From Micromonospora avicenniae (lineage in GTDB: Bacteria; Actinomycetota; Actinomycetes; Mycobacteriales; Micromonosporaceae), in assembly GCF_900156065.1 (NCBI RefSeq), contig NZ_FTNF01000018.1, positions 46,252-110,251 on the forward strand: a stretch of DNA of 64,000 nucleotides, read 5' to 3'. Shown in pieces: positions 31,949 through 47,274 of the stretch. Numbering within the stretch: the first letter of the stretch is position 1; each line of letters begins with the position of its first letter. Below the pieces are notes generated by a model. That model was not told the DNA's origin. It was given only the letters and a program-made list of their open reading frames with translations, and did not search any database. A program made the translations under genes and the position numbers.

Positions 31949-34900
31949 ATGGACGTTCCGACCGCAATCGACAGGTCCGGCGACGGCGACGGCATCGAGC
32001 CGATCGCGATCGTCGGGATGGCCGCCCGCCTGCCCGGCGCGGCGGACGTGAACGAGTTCTGGCGCAACCTGGTCGACGGGGTGGAGTCGGTCACCGAACT
32101 CAGCCGCGAGGAGCAGCTGGCCCGGGGCGCCACCGTCGAGGAGGTGGACGATCCGGGCTGGGTCAACCGGGCCCCGCTCATCGACGGGTACGACGAGTTC
32201 GACGCCGCGCTGTTCGGGATGACCGAACGGGAGGCGGCGATGACCGACCCCCAGCACCGGCTCTTCCTGGAGTCCTGCCATACGGCGCTGGAGGACGCCG
32301 GCTACGACCCGTCCCGCTACGACGGCGCGGTCGGCGTGTACGCGGGCACCGGCGGCAACACGTACCTGCACCGCTACGTGCTGCGCAACAAGCGGGTCGG
32401 AGGCAACCCGCACAGCGCGGTCTCCATCGCCGCCGGCAACTCGCCGAACTACGTGGCGACCACCGTGTCGTACCGGCTGGACCTGCGCGGCCCGAGCCTC
32501 ACCGTCCACACCGCCTGCTCGACGTCGCTCGTCGCGTTCCACCTGGCCTGCGAGGCCCTGCGCAACGGTGAGTGCGACATGGCGCTCGCGGGCGGGGTGA
32601 ACGTCGAGCTGCCGCACGTCGGCTACCTCGGCATGGACGGCTTCACCTCGCCCGACGGGCGGTGCCGGCCGTTCGAGGCCGGCGCGAACGGCACCGTGTG
32701 GGGCAGCGGCGTCGGCGTCACACTGCTCAAGCGCCTCTCCGACGCGATCGCCGACGGTGACCCGATCCGCGCGGTGGTGCTCGGCAATGCGATCAACAAC
32801 GACGGCGCCGGCAAGGTCGGTTTCACCGCGCCGAGCGTCGACGGGCAGATGGAGGCGGTCGCCCAGGCGGTCGCGATGGCTCGCGTCGACCCGCGCACCG
32901 TCAGCTACATCGAGGCGCACGGCACCGGCACCGCCATGGGGGACCCGATCGAGGTGGCCGCGCTCTCCGCGGTGTACGGCAGCGAGACCGACGACCGGGG
33001 CTGGTGCGGCATCGGCTCGGTGAAGTCCAACATCGGCCACCTCAGCCAGCCCTCCGGCATCGTGAGCGTCATCAAGACGGTGCTCGCGATGGAGCACGGC
33101 CTGATCCCGCCGACGATCAACTACGAGACCCCGAACCCGGCCATCGACTTCGCCGACACCCCGTTCTACGTGGCGAACACGCTCACCAAGTGGGACACCG
33201 ACGGTGGTCCGCGTCGGGCCGGCGTCAGCTCGTTCGGGATCGGTGGCACGAATGCCCACGTGGTGCTGGAGCAGGCGCCGGCGGCGTACCGGAGCGCCCG
33301 GCGGGTGCGTGCGGCGCAGTTGCTGCACGTCTCGGCGCAGACCGCCACCGCGTTGGAGAGCGCGGTGCGGCGGCTTGCGGAGCGCCTCGGTGAAGCGGCC
33401 GACGCCGGCCCGGAGTACCTCGCCGACGTGGCGCACACGCTGCGGGTGGGCCGGCGGGAGTACCCGCACCGGGCGGCGGTGGTGGCCGTCGACCTGCCCG
33501 GCGCGGTGGCCGCCCTCGGCGATTCGCGGCGCCTGCAGCGCGGTGTGACCGACGGTCCACCCCCTCGGGTGGGCTTCCTGTTCTCCGGTCAGGGCGCCCA
33601 GTACGCCGGCATGGGCGCGCAGCTCTACGCCGAGGAGCCCGGCTTCGCCGCGGTCGTCGACGAGTGCGCCGAACTGCTGCACCCCGAGTTGGGGCTGGAC
33701 ATCCGGGACCTGATCCTGGGCCGGGAGCCGGATTCCGGCGAGAAGCTGACGCAGACCCGCTACACCCAACCCGCCCTCTTCGTGGTCGAGTACGCCCTGG
33801 CCCGCCTTTGGCAGGACGCCGGGGTGAAGCCGGCCGCGATGATCGGGCACTCCATCGGCGAGTACGTGGCCGCGACCGTGGCCGGCGTGCTCAGCCTCCC
33901 CGACGCGCTGCGGGTGGTGGCCGCCCGCGGCCGGCTGATGCAGTCCCTCCCGGCCGGCTCGATGCTCGCCGTCGCGCTGGACGAGTCGGCGGTCGCCGAG
34001 CGCCTGCCCGAGGGGCTGGCCGTCGCCACGGTCAACGGCCCCGGCACCTGCGTGGTGGCCGGCGAGACCGAGGCGGTCGCCGCGTTCGCCGAGACGCTCA
34101 AGGGCAGGAGCAAGCTGCTGCGCACCTCGCACGCCTTCCACTCGCCGATGATGGAGCCGATCCTGGGCGAGTTCACCGCCCTGATGGCGTCGGTGACCCT
34201 GCGTCCGCCCACGGTCCCGTTCCTGTCCAACGTCACCGGCACCTGGATCACCGACGAACAGGCCACCGACCCGGCGTACTGGGCGTCGCACCTGCGCCGG
34301 CCGGTGCGCTTCGGCGACTGCGTGGCCACCCTGCTCGGCGAGGGCACCTGGCAGCTCGTCGAGTGCGGTCCCGGAACGCAGCTGGCCAACCTGGCCCGGA
34401 TGCAGGTCGCCAAGGCCTCCGCCGAACAGCGCAAGCTCACCCCGCTGGGCAGCCTCCCCGGCCCCGGCGACTCCACCGGCGACCTGGCCACCCTGCTCGG
34501 CGCCGCCGCCGTGCTCTGGTGCGCCGGCACGCCGGTGCGACTCGGGGCCGATCCGCAGGCGCGGCGGGTGCCGCTGCCCACCTACCCGTTCCAGCGGCGT
34601 CGCTACTGGGTCGACCCGGACCCGGAGCAGCAGGCGGCGGCCACGGTGGAGACCGGGCCGCGGCCGCTGCCGGAGTGGTTCGCCGTGCCGGTCTGGCGGC
34701 AGGCCGCCCCGCAGCCGCGCACCGAGCCGTTGGGTCGCTGCCTGGTCCTCGTCGACGGGCCGCGCGGCGAGGCGCTGCTCGCCGGGCTGCGGGCCGGAGG
34801 CGCCGACCCGATCGAGGTACGCCCCGGCGACGACTTCGCCGCCACGCCGACCGGTTACCGGCTGCGCCCCGGATCGCGGGAGGACTACGACGCGCTGGTC

Positions 34901-37414
34901 GCCGCGCTGACCGCCGACGGCGTACCAGCCCGGATCGTGCACGCGTTCACGTTGGGCGGTGCGCCGACCGGCACCGACATCACGGCGACCTGGGCCGCGC
35001 AGGAGCGGGGCTTCTTCAGCGCGCTGCACCTGGTGCAGGCGCTCGCCGGCGCGGGGCTGACCACCGAGGAGGACACGCGCACGCTGGACCTGGTCACCGC
35101 CGGCGTCGGCGACGTACGCGGCGACGACCTGGTCCGGCCGGAGCACGCCACCCTCGCCGGACTGGCCCGGGTACTCCCGGCCGAGCTGCCCGGGCTCGCC
35201 GTGCGGCTGATCGACGCCGACCCGGCCGACGACGGCGGGCGCGCCCTCGTGGCCGAGTTGCGCCGCCCCCGTGATCCGGCGCGGGCGGAGCTGGCGCTGC
35301 GGGGGGCTCGCCGCTGGGTGGCCGACTACGAGCAGGTCACCCTCGACGCCGAGGGTGAGCCGGGCGCGCTGCGCGACGGCGGCCGGTACGTGATCACGGG
35401 TGGTCTGGGTGGCATCGGCATCACGCTCGCCGAGGACTTCGCCCGGCGGGCGCGGGCCCGGCTGGTGCTGCTGGCCCGCTCCGGGCTGCCGCCTCGGAAG
35501 CAGTGGGACGACCACCTCGCCGTGCACGGCAGCGACGACCGGGCCGGCCGGGCGATCGCGGCGATCCGCCGGATGGAGGCGGCCGGCGCCCAGGTGCTGG
35601 TGCTCGCCGCCGACGTCACCGACCCCGACGACCTGCGCCGGGTGCGGGCCGCGGCCGAGGAGGCGTACGGCGGGATCGACGGCATCGTGCACGCGGCCGG
35701 CCTGCCCGGCGGCGGCATGGCCGAGGTCAAGGAGCGGAGCGAGGCGGAACGGGTGCTCGCGCCGAAGCTCGCCGGCACCCTCGCGCTGGCGCAGGTCTTC
35801 GGTGACCTGCCGCTGGACTTCGTGGCGCTCTGCTCGTCGATCACCGCGGTGATCGGTGGGTTCGGGCAGGTCGACTACTGCGCCGCCAACGCCTTCCTCG
35901 ACGCGCACGCCCGCGCCGGGCAGGGCTGGCGGGCGCCGGTGCTGTCGCAGAACTGGGGCGGCTGGGCCGAGGTCGGCATGGCCGTCGAAACCGACGTGCC
36001 CGCGGGCTTCCGCGCCGCCGGACGGGACACGGTGACCAGCACCGTCGACCACCCGGTGCTCACCACCCGGGTCACCGGGCCGGAGGGGACCGTGCTGCAC
36101 GGGCTCGTCTCGGCGAGCACCCACTGGATGCTCGACGAGCACCGTATCGGCGGGGTTCCGGTGGTGCCGGGCACCGCGCACCTGGAGTCGGTGCGCGCGG
36201 CGGTGGCCGCGGCGGTGCCCGCCCCCGCCGCGGATGCGGTGGTCGAGCTGCGCGACGTGGTCTTCCTGGAACCGTTCGCCGTGCCGGACGGCACGATCGC
36301 GCAGTACCGGGTCGAGTTCACCGCCGCCGAGGACGGCCTGGACTTCACGGTGCGCAGCCTCGCCGGCGGGCGGCTGCGGACGCACGTGCGAGGTACGGCC
36401 GGCTGGACCACCGAGCCGGCCTCGCCGGCCCGGCGGGTGACCGTCCCGGGCCGCCGCGTCGACGACGACGCCTCGTTCGGCCGCGGCCGTACGAGCATGC
36501 TGACCTTCGGTCCACGATGGAAGGCGCTGCGGGAGCACCACCTCGGTGAGGGCGAGGAGCTGGCACGCGTCGAGGCGCCCGCCGAGGCGGCCGGCGACCT
36601 GGCCTCGTGGGGTCTGCACCCGGCCCTGCTCGACGTGGCCACCGCGTTCGGCCGCGGCCAGGGCTCCGGCACCTACCTGCCGATGTCGTACGGGCGGATC
36701 GTGGTGCGCGGGCCGCTGCCGGTGCGCTTCACCAGCCACCTGCGGCACCGGGCCGGCGCCACCGACGAGGTGGTCGCCGCCGACCTGACCCTGCGCGACG
36801 AGGCGGGCCGCGAACTGGTCGCGATCAGCGACTTCGTGTTGCGCCGGGTCGACCAGGGAGCGGTCACCGGCGGACTGGCCGCGACCGCGCCGGCCGAGGA
36901 GGCGCCGGCCGGGCCGAGCGAGGACATCCGGCCGGTGGACGGGGCGGAGGCATTCCGCCGGAGCCTCACCGCCGGGCTCGGAGCACAGGTGGTCATCGCC
37001 ACCCGGACGGTCGCCGCCATCCGCGAGCGCGCCGGTCGGGTCACCACGGAGAGCATCGAGGACGGGCCGGAGGCCGCGGCCGCGCCAGTGGTGTCCGGCG
37101 GGGGATCGGCCGCGCCGAGCACCGAGCTGGAGATCGCCATCGCCCGGGTGTGGCGGGACGCCCTCGGTGTGACCGAGGTGGGGGTCGACGACGACTTCTT
37201 CCACCTCGGCGGCAACTCGCTGGTGGCGGTGCAGCTGATCGCGGCGATGCGCAAGGCCACCGGCGTCCGGCTGCCCATGCGCAGCCTCTTCGAGACGCCC
37301 ACCGTGGCCGGCCTGGCCGCCCGGATCGAGGAGCTGCGCGCCGCCGCCCCCACGACCGACGAACCGCCGGCCCCGGCGGCCATTCCCGCCATCCCGCGAC
37401 TGCCGCGCGCCTGA
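31949..37414 (+). CDS. Type I PKS module: KS-AT-KR-DH-ACP
   Basis: An 1821-residue polyketide synthase. KS (about residues 22-450): HTACSTSLVAF with Cys190, EAHGTGTAMGD and KSNIGHLSQP. AT (about 535-830): LFSGQGAQYAGMG, GHSIGEYVAA with Ser635, and SHAFHSPM, the HAFH signature of malonyl-CoA. KR (about 960-1330 including its structural half): YVITGGLGGIGITLAEDFAR, ALCSSITAVIGGFGQVDYCAAN with the Ser and Tyr. DH (about 1380-1640): DEHRIGGVPVVPGTAHLE gives HxxxGxxxxP with His1398, and HPALLDVAT has Asp1562. ACP: DDDFFHLGGNSLVAV, Ser1757. KR precedes DH, the reverse of canonical type I order. The predicted step is one C2 extension with reduction and dehydration to an enoyl unit. ATG at 31949 follows GAAGGAAG. 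Confidence 0.94.
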   Translation: MDVPTAIDRSGDGDGIEPIAIVGMAARLPGAADVNEFWRNLVDGVESVTELSREEQLARGATVEEVDDPGWVNRAPLIDGYDEFDAALFGMTEREAAMTDPQHRLFLESCHTALEDAGYDPSRYDGAVGVYAGTGGNTYLHRYVLRNKRVGGNPHSAVSIAAGNSPNYVATTVSYRLDLRGPSLTVHTACSTSLVAFHLACEALRNGECDMALAGGVNVELPHVGYLGMDGFTSPDGRCRPFEAGANGTVWGSGVGVTLLKRLSDAIADGDPIRAVVLGNAINNDGAGKVGFTAPSVDGQMEAVAQAVAMARVDPRTVSYIEAHGTGTAMGDPIEVAALSAVYGSETDDRGWCGIGSVKSNIGHLSQPSGIVSVIKTVLAMEHGLIPPTINYETPNPAIDFADTPFYVANTLTKWDTDGGPRRAGVSSFGIGGTNAHVVLEQAPAAYRSARRVRAAQLLHVSAQTATALESAVRRLAERLGEAADAGPEYLADVAHTLRVGRREYPHRAAVVAVDLPGAVAALGDSRRLQRGVTDGPPPRVGFLFSGQGAQYAGMGAQLYAEEPGFAAVVDECAELLHPELGLDIRDLILGREPDSGEKLTQTRYTQPALFVVEYALARLWQDAGVKPAAMIGHSIGEYVAATVAGVLSLPDALRVVAARGRLMQSLPAGSMLAVALDESAVAERLPEGLAVATVNGPGTCVVAGETEAVAAFAETLKGRSKLLRTSHAFHSPMMEPILGEFTALMASVTLRPPTVPFLSNVTGTWITDEQATDPAYWASHLRRPVRFGDCVATLLGEGTWQLVECGPGTQLANLARMQVAKASAEQRKLTPLGSLPGPGDSTGDLATLLGAAAVLWCAGTPVRLGADPQARRVPLPTYPFQRRRYWVDPDPEQQAAATVETGPRPLPEWFAVPVWRQAAPQPRTEPLGRCLVLVDGPRGEALLAGLRAGGADPIEVRPGDDFAATPTGYRLRPGSREDYDALVAALTADGVPARIVHAFTLGGAPTGTDITATWAAQERGFFSALHLVQALAGAGLTTEEDTRTLDLVTAGVGDVRGDDLVRPEHATLAGLARVLPAELPGLAVRLIDADPADDGGRALVAELRRPRDPARAELALRGARRWVADYEQVTLDAEGEPGALRDGGRYVITGGLGGIGITLAEDFARRARARLVLLARSGLPPRKQWDDHLAVHGSDDRAGRAIAAIRRMEAAGAQVLVLAADVTDPDDLRRVRAAAEEAYGGIDGIVHAAGLPGGGMAEVKERSEAERVLAPKLAGTLALAQVFGDLPLDFVALCSSITAVIGGFGQVDYCAANAFLDAHARAGQGWRAPVLSQNWGGWAEVGMAVETDVPAGFRAAGRDTVTSTVDHPVLTTRVTGPEGTVLHGLVSASTHWMLDEHRIGGVPVVPGTAHLESVRAAVAAAVPAPAADAVVELRDVVFLEPFAVPDGTIAQYRVEFTAAEDGLDFTVRSLAGGRLRTHVRGTAGWTTEPASPARRVTVPGRRVDDDASFGRGRTSMLTFGPRWKALREHHLGEGEELARVEAPAEAAGDLASWGLHPALLDVATAFGRGQGSGTYLPMSYGRIVVRGPLPVRFTSHLRHRAGATDEVVAADLTLRDEAGRELVAISDFVLRRVDQGAVTGGLAATAPAEEAPAGPSEDIRPVDGAEAFRRSLTAGLGAQVVIATRTVAAIRERAGRVTTESIEDGPEAAAAPVVSGGGSAAPSTELEIAIARVWRDALGVTEVGVDDDFFHLGGNSLVAVQLIAAMRKATGVRLPMRSLFETPTVAGLAARIEELRAAAPTTDEPPAPAAIPAIPRLPRA

Positions 37415-37442
37415 CCACCCAGAACAGAAGTTGGAGAGACTC

Positions 37443-38396
37443 ATGAGCGACACGATCGCCACACTGCCGGTGGTCGTCGAGAACGACGGCCGATCTCTCA
37501 CCGATCTCATCACCGACCGTCGGGTGGAGCTGCGCGCCGCCCTGGTCGAGCACGGCGGGCTGCTGTTCCGTGGCTTCGACGTGGGTGGGGTGGACGGGTT
37601 CGACCAGGTGGTCCGTGCCCTGTCCGGGGAGCCGCTGACCTACACGGAGCGTTCGTCGCCCCGGCACGCCATCAAGGGCCGGGTCTACACCTCGACCGAC
37701 TACCCGCCGGACGAGGAGATCTTCCTGCACAACGAGAACTCGTACCAGGCCCGCTGGCCGCTGACGCTGTTCTTCTACTGCATCACCGCACCCGAGACGC
37801 AGGGCGCGACGCCCCTGGCCGACGTACGGCGGGTGTACCAGGAGATCGACCCGCAGGTACGGGAGGAGTTCGTCCGGCGCCGGTGGATGCTGGTGCGCAA
37901 CTTCCACGAGGACTTCGGGACTCCGTGGCAGCACGTGTTCGGCACCGACGACCGGGCCGAGGTCGAGGCGTACGCGGCGGCCAACCGGATCCGGCTGGAG
38001 TGGCGGGGCAAGGGCGGGCTGCGTACCCGGGCGGTACGCGACGTCGTGCACCACCGTCCCGGCTCGGACATCCCGCGCTGGTTCAACCACGCGACGTTCT
38101 TCCACCTCAGCACCCTTCCGAAGGACTACCAGGAGGGGCTGCTCGACATGTTCGGCGCCGAGGACCTGCCGTCGAACACCTACTACGGCGACGGCGGTGA
38201 GATCCCCGCCGACGTCATGGACCACCTGCGGGCCGCGTACCGGGCCGCGAGCGTCCGCTTCGACTACCAGCGCGACGACGTGCTGGTGGTGGACAACATG
38301 ACCGCGGCGCACGGTCGTGAGCCGTTCACCGGCCCCCGCAAGATCGCCGTCGCGATGGCCGAGCCGCACACCCCCGAGAGCACTGGAGCGATCTGA
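37443..38396 (+). CDS. SyrP-like Fe(II)/2-oxoglutarate dioxygenase (TauD family)
   Basis: A 317-residue non-heme iron hydroxylase. The facial triad is visible as LHNENSYQARWP (His-x-Glu, about residues 98-109) and the distal His in VDNMTAAHGREPF (about 284-296), with the 2-oxoglutarate-binding Arg in GPRKIAVAM. LFFYC and GATPLADVRRVY are typical of the SyrP subgroup, which hydroxylates amino acids held on PCP domains, classically the beta-carbon of Asp. Its position directly before MbtH and the Asn-activating module suggests beta-hydroxylation of tethered Asn. GGAGAG precedes the ATG. The stop shares a base with the MbtH start (TGATG). Confidence 0.88.
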   Translation: MSDTIATLPVVVENDGRSLTDLITDRRVELRAALVEHGGLLFRGFDVGGVDGFDQVVRALSGEPLTYTERSSPRHAIKGRVYTSTDYPPDEEIFLHNENSYQARWPLTLFFYCITAPETQGATPLADVRRVYQEIDPQVREEFVRRRWMLVRNFHEDFGTPWQHVFGTDDRAEVEAYAAANRIRLEWRGKGGLRTRAVRDVVHHRPGSDIPRWFNHATFFHLSTLPKDYQEGLLDMFGAEDLPSNTYYGDGGEIPADVMDHLRAAYRAASVRFDYQRDDVLVVDNMTAAHGREPFTGPRKIAVAMAEPHTPESTGAI

Positions 38397-38581
38397 TGGC
38401 CGAACCCCGATTCCTCGTCGTCCGCAACGACGAGGAGCAGTACTCGATCTGGTCGAGCGACCGGGAACTGCCCGCGGGCTGGCACGAGGCCGGGTTCACC
38501 GGCAGCCGCGAGGAGTGCCTGGCGCACATCGACAGCGTGTGGACCGACATGCGTCCGCGCAGCGTGCGGGAGACGGTGTAA
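38396..38581 (+). CDS. MbtH-like protein
   Basis: A 61-residue NRPS accessory protein. The signature is nearly complete: NDEEQYSIWSSDRELPAGW (about residues 11-29), with the Trp that buttresses the adenylation domain, followed by ECLAHIDSVWTDMRP (about 40-54). The Pro normally after the first Trp is Ser. MbtH proteins bind the N-terminal subdomain of adenylation domains and are needed for folding or activity of many of them. It overlaps the hydroxylase stop and the next NRPS start by one base each (TGATG, TAATG), so it is made in step with the C-A-PCP proteins that follow. Confidence 0.95.
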   Translation: MAEPRFLVVRNDEEQYSIWSSDRELPAGWHEAGFTGSREECLAHIDSVWTDMRPRSVRETV

Positions 38582-41500
38582 TGGCTCAGGAGTGGAGCTT
38601 CCCGGCGTCGTACGCCCAGGAGCGGATCTGGATCGCCAACCAGCTCGACGCGGCCTCGCCGGTCTACAACATCTCCAACCCGTGGGTCTTCCCCGCGGGG
38701 GTGACGCCGGAGCAGGCCACCGACGTGCTCAACCAGGTCGTGGCCCGGCACGAGACGCTCCGCACCCACCTGCGGGTCGACGACGGCACACTGGTGCAGG
38801 TGGTCCGCGCGGCGGAGCGTTTCGAGCTGCCCGTGGTCGACCTTCGCGGGCTGAGCGGCGCCGAGCAGGAGCGGCGGTACGACGCCGAGCTGACCGAACT
38901 CGCCCGTACGCCGATCCCGCTGGACGCCCCGCCGCTGTGGCGGGCCCGGCTGCACCGGCTCGCCGACGACCGGGTGACGCTGCTGTTCGTGGTGCACCAC
39001 GCGGTCTTCGACAGCCACTCGTCGGTGCTCTTCGCCGCGGAACTGGCCGCGTTCAGTCGGGCCGCGCTGACCGGCGCGCCCGCCGAGGTGCCCGAGCTGC
39101 CCATCCAGTACGCCGACTTCGCGGTCTGGCAGCGCGAGCAGCTCACCGGCGCGGAGCTGGAGCGGCAGCTCACGTTCTGGCGCGAGCGTCTGGCCGGGGC
39201 GCCCGCCGCGACCGGGCTGCCGTTGGACCGCTCCCGCCCGGCCCAGCTCGGCTTCGCCGGCGACGAGGTCCGCTTCGACCTGCCCGAAGGGCTGCTCGAG
39301 CGGGCGACGGCACTCGGCGCCGCCAGGGCAGCCACGCCGTACATGGTGCTGCTGGCCGCGTTCGCCGCGCTGTTGTCCCGGACCGCCGGCGAGGAGGACC
39401 TGGTGGTCGGCGTCTCCACCGCCGGCCGGGACAGCACCGAGCTGACGTCGCTGATCGGCATGTTCGTCAACCCGGTGGCGCTGCGGTGCGACCTGACCGG
39501 CGACCCGACGTTCGGTGACCTGCTCGTCCGGGTGCGCGACGGCCTGGTCGACGCGCTGGAACACGGGCAGACCCCGTTCCAGCGGCTCGTCGAGGCGGTC
39601 GCGCCGCAGCGGGACCCGTCGGTGCAGCCGATCTTCCAGACCGCGCTGAACTTCATCCCGGACTCCGGGCTGGACGCGGTGGCGCTGGGCACCACCAAGG
39701 ACGACCTGGCCTTCGACATCACCGCGGAGACCAGCCGGCTGGTCTACCGCACCGCGCTGTTCGACCGGGCCACCGCGGAAGCCGTCGTCGCCCGCTACGT
39801 CCGCCTGCTCGACGCGGCCGTCGCCGACCCGCAGCAGCGGGTCTCGGCGCTGCCGCTGCTCGACGACACCGAACGGGAACGGGTGCTGGTCACCTGGAAC
39901 GACACCGCGCACGAGCTGCCGGCGTCCACGGTGGTGGCGGAGCTGCAGCGGCAGGCGGCGGCCACCCCGGACGCCACCGCGCTGGTCCACGAGGACGTCG
40001 CGCTGTCGTACGCCGAGCTGAACGCCCGGGCAAACCGGCTCGCTCGACTGCTGGTCAGCCGCGGCGCCGGCCCCGAGAGCCGGGTGGCGCTGGCGCTGCC
40101 CCGTTCGGCGGAGCTGGTGGTGGCCATCCTCGCGGTGCTCAAGTCCGGGGCCGCGTACGTCCCGGTGGACACCGGCTACCCGGCCGGCCGGATCGCGTAC
40201 CTGCTCGAGGATGCCGAGCCGGTGCTGGTGCTGACCACCGCGGAGACCGCCGGGCTGGTGCCGGCCGGGGCGCTCGTGCTCGACGCGGGCACCGGCGCCG
40301 AACTGGCCGACGGAGACCTCACCGACGCCGACCGGCTCGCCGCGCTGCGCCCGGAGCACCCGGCGTACGTGCTCCACACCTCTGGTTCGACGGGGCGGCC
40401 GAAGGGAGTGGTGGTGGAGCACCGGGCGGTGACCGCGTACCTGGCCTGGGCCCGGCACACCTACCCCGGGCTGGCCGGCACGGCGTTGCTGCACTCGCCG
40501 GTCTCGTTCGACCTGACCGTCACCGGCCTGCTCGGCACGCTCACCGCCGGCGGCACGGTGCGGCTGGCCGCGTTCGACGCCGCCGCCGCCCGCACCGGCG
40601 GCCGCCCGACGTTCCTCAAGGTCACCCCGAGCCACCTGCCGCTGCTGGAGCCCGAGCTGTCGCCCACCAGTGACCTGGTGATCGGCGGCGAGGCGCTCAC
40701 CGGAGAGCAGCTGGCGCGGTGGCGGGAGGGCCACGCGGACGTCGCGGTGATCAACGAGTACGGCCCGACCGAGGCGACCGTCGGCTGCGTCGCGGCCGGG
40801 ATCGCGCCGGGGGAGCCGGTGCCCGCCGGTCCGGTGCCGATCGGACGTCCCACCTGGAACACCCGCGCGTACCTGCTCGACGCGGCGCTCAACCCGGTGC
40901 CGCCGGGGGTGGTCGGAGAGCTGTACGTCGCCGGTGACCAGCTGGCCCGCGGCTACCTGCGCCGGCCGGGCCGCACCGCGGAGCGCTTCCTGCCCTGCCC
41001 GTACGGGGCGCCGGGGCAGCGGATGTACCGCACCGGGGACCTGGCCCGCTGGCGGCCCGACGGGACGCTGGAGTATCTCGGCCGCCGCGACGACCAGGTG
41101 AAGATCCGGGGCATGCGGATCGAGCTCGGTGAGATCGAGTCGACGCTGCTCGCCCGGCCGGACGTGCGGGAGGCGGCGGTGGTGGTGCGCACCGACTCCG
41201 GCGAGCCGGAGCTGGTCGGCTACCTGGTCGGCACCGCCGACCCGGCGACCCTCGCCGTGGACCTCGCCCAGGAGTTGCCCGCGCACCTGGTGCCGGCCGC
41301 CTTCGTCGCGGTGGACGCGCTGCCCCTCACCCCGAACGGCAAGCTCGACGTGGCGGCGCTCCCCGCGCCGCAGGCCACCCCCACCGCCGGTGGCTACGTC
41401 GCCCCGCGCACGGAGGCCGAGGCGCTGGTCGCCGAGATCTACGCCGAGATCCTCCATGAGGACAAGGTCGGCGCGTTGGACGACTTCTTCGTCCTCGGCG

Positions 41501-41699
41501 GCAACAGCCTTCGCGGCATGCGGGCGATGGCCCGCATCCGCGCCGAGGTGGACGTGGACCTGCCGATGCGGGCGCTGTTCACCAGCCCGGTGGTGGCCGA
41601 CCTGGCCGCCCTGATCGAGCAGCGGATCGCCGCCGAGCTCGACGGGCTCTCCGAGACCGAGGTCGCCGCGCTGCTGGCGGCGGAGAAGGACAAGCCCTC

Positions 41700-41703
<4 letters not shown>
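38581..41703 (+). CDS. NRPS: C-A-PCP, predicted Asn-activating
   Basis: A 1040-residue elongation module. C domain (about residues 5-430): FPASYAQERIWIANQL, and the catalytic motif reads HHAVFDSHS, so the Gly of HHxxxDG is Ser145; both His and Asp144 are kept. A domain (about 455-900): HTSGSTGRPKGVVVEHRA, INEYGPTEATVG, YRTGDLARW, GRRDDQVKIRGMRIELGE, TPNGKLDVAAL. My hand-read code is D-L-T-K-V-G-E-V-G-K, one residue from the textbook Asn codes. PCP: DDFFVLGGNSLRGM, Ser976. The C-terminus (LDGLSETEVAALLAAEK) resembles an inter-protein docking helix. It is translationally coupled to MbtH upstream and to the last NRPS downstream (ATGA). Confidence 0.94.
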
Positions 41704-47219
<5,516 letters not shown>

Positions 47220-47259
47220 GCGGTGGGGGCCTCCCGTCGCGACCGGAGGCCCCCACCGC
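47220..47259. terminator. Bidirectional terminator ending the NRPS-PKS cluster
   Basis: Fifteen-bp perfect stem (GCGGTGGGGGCCTCC / GGAGGCCCCCACCGC) with a 10-base loop, immediately after the NRPS stop and 16 bases from the stop of the convergent serpin gene. It marks the cluster's right boundary. Confidence 0.85.
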
Positions 47260-47274
47260 CGCCCCGCCGATCGG

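Noticed and set aside
30737..37513. A 2258-codon open frame antisense to the PKS gene, plus similar long antisense frames across the NRPS genes
   Set aside because: Low-complexity, Arg/Gly/Pro-rich translations without domains. They are expected shadows in about 73% GC DNA opposite well-defined PKS/NRPS domains.
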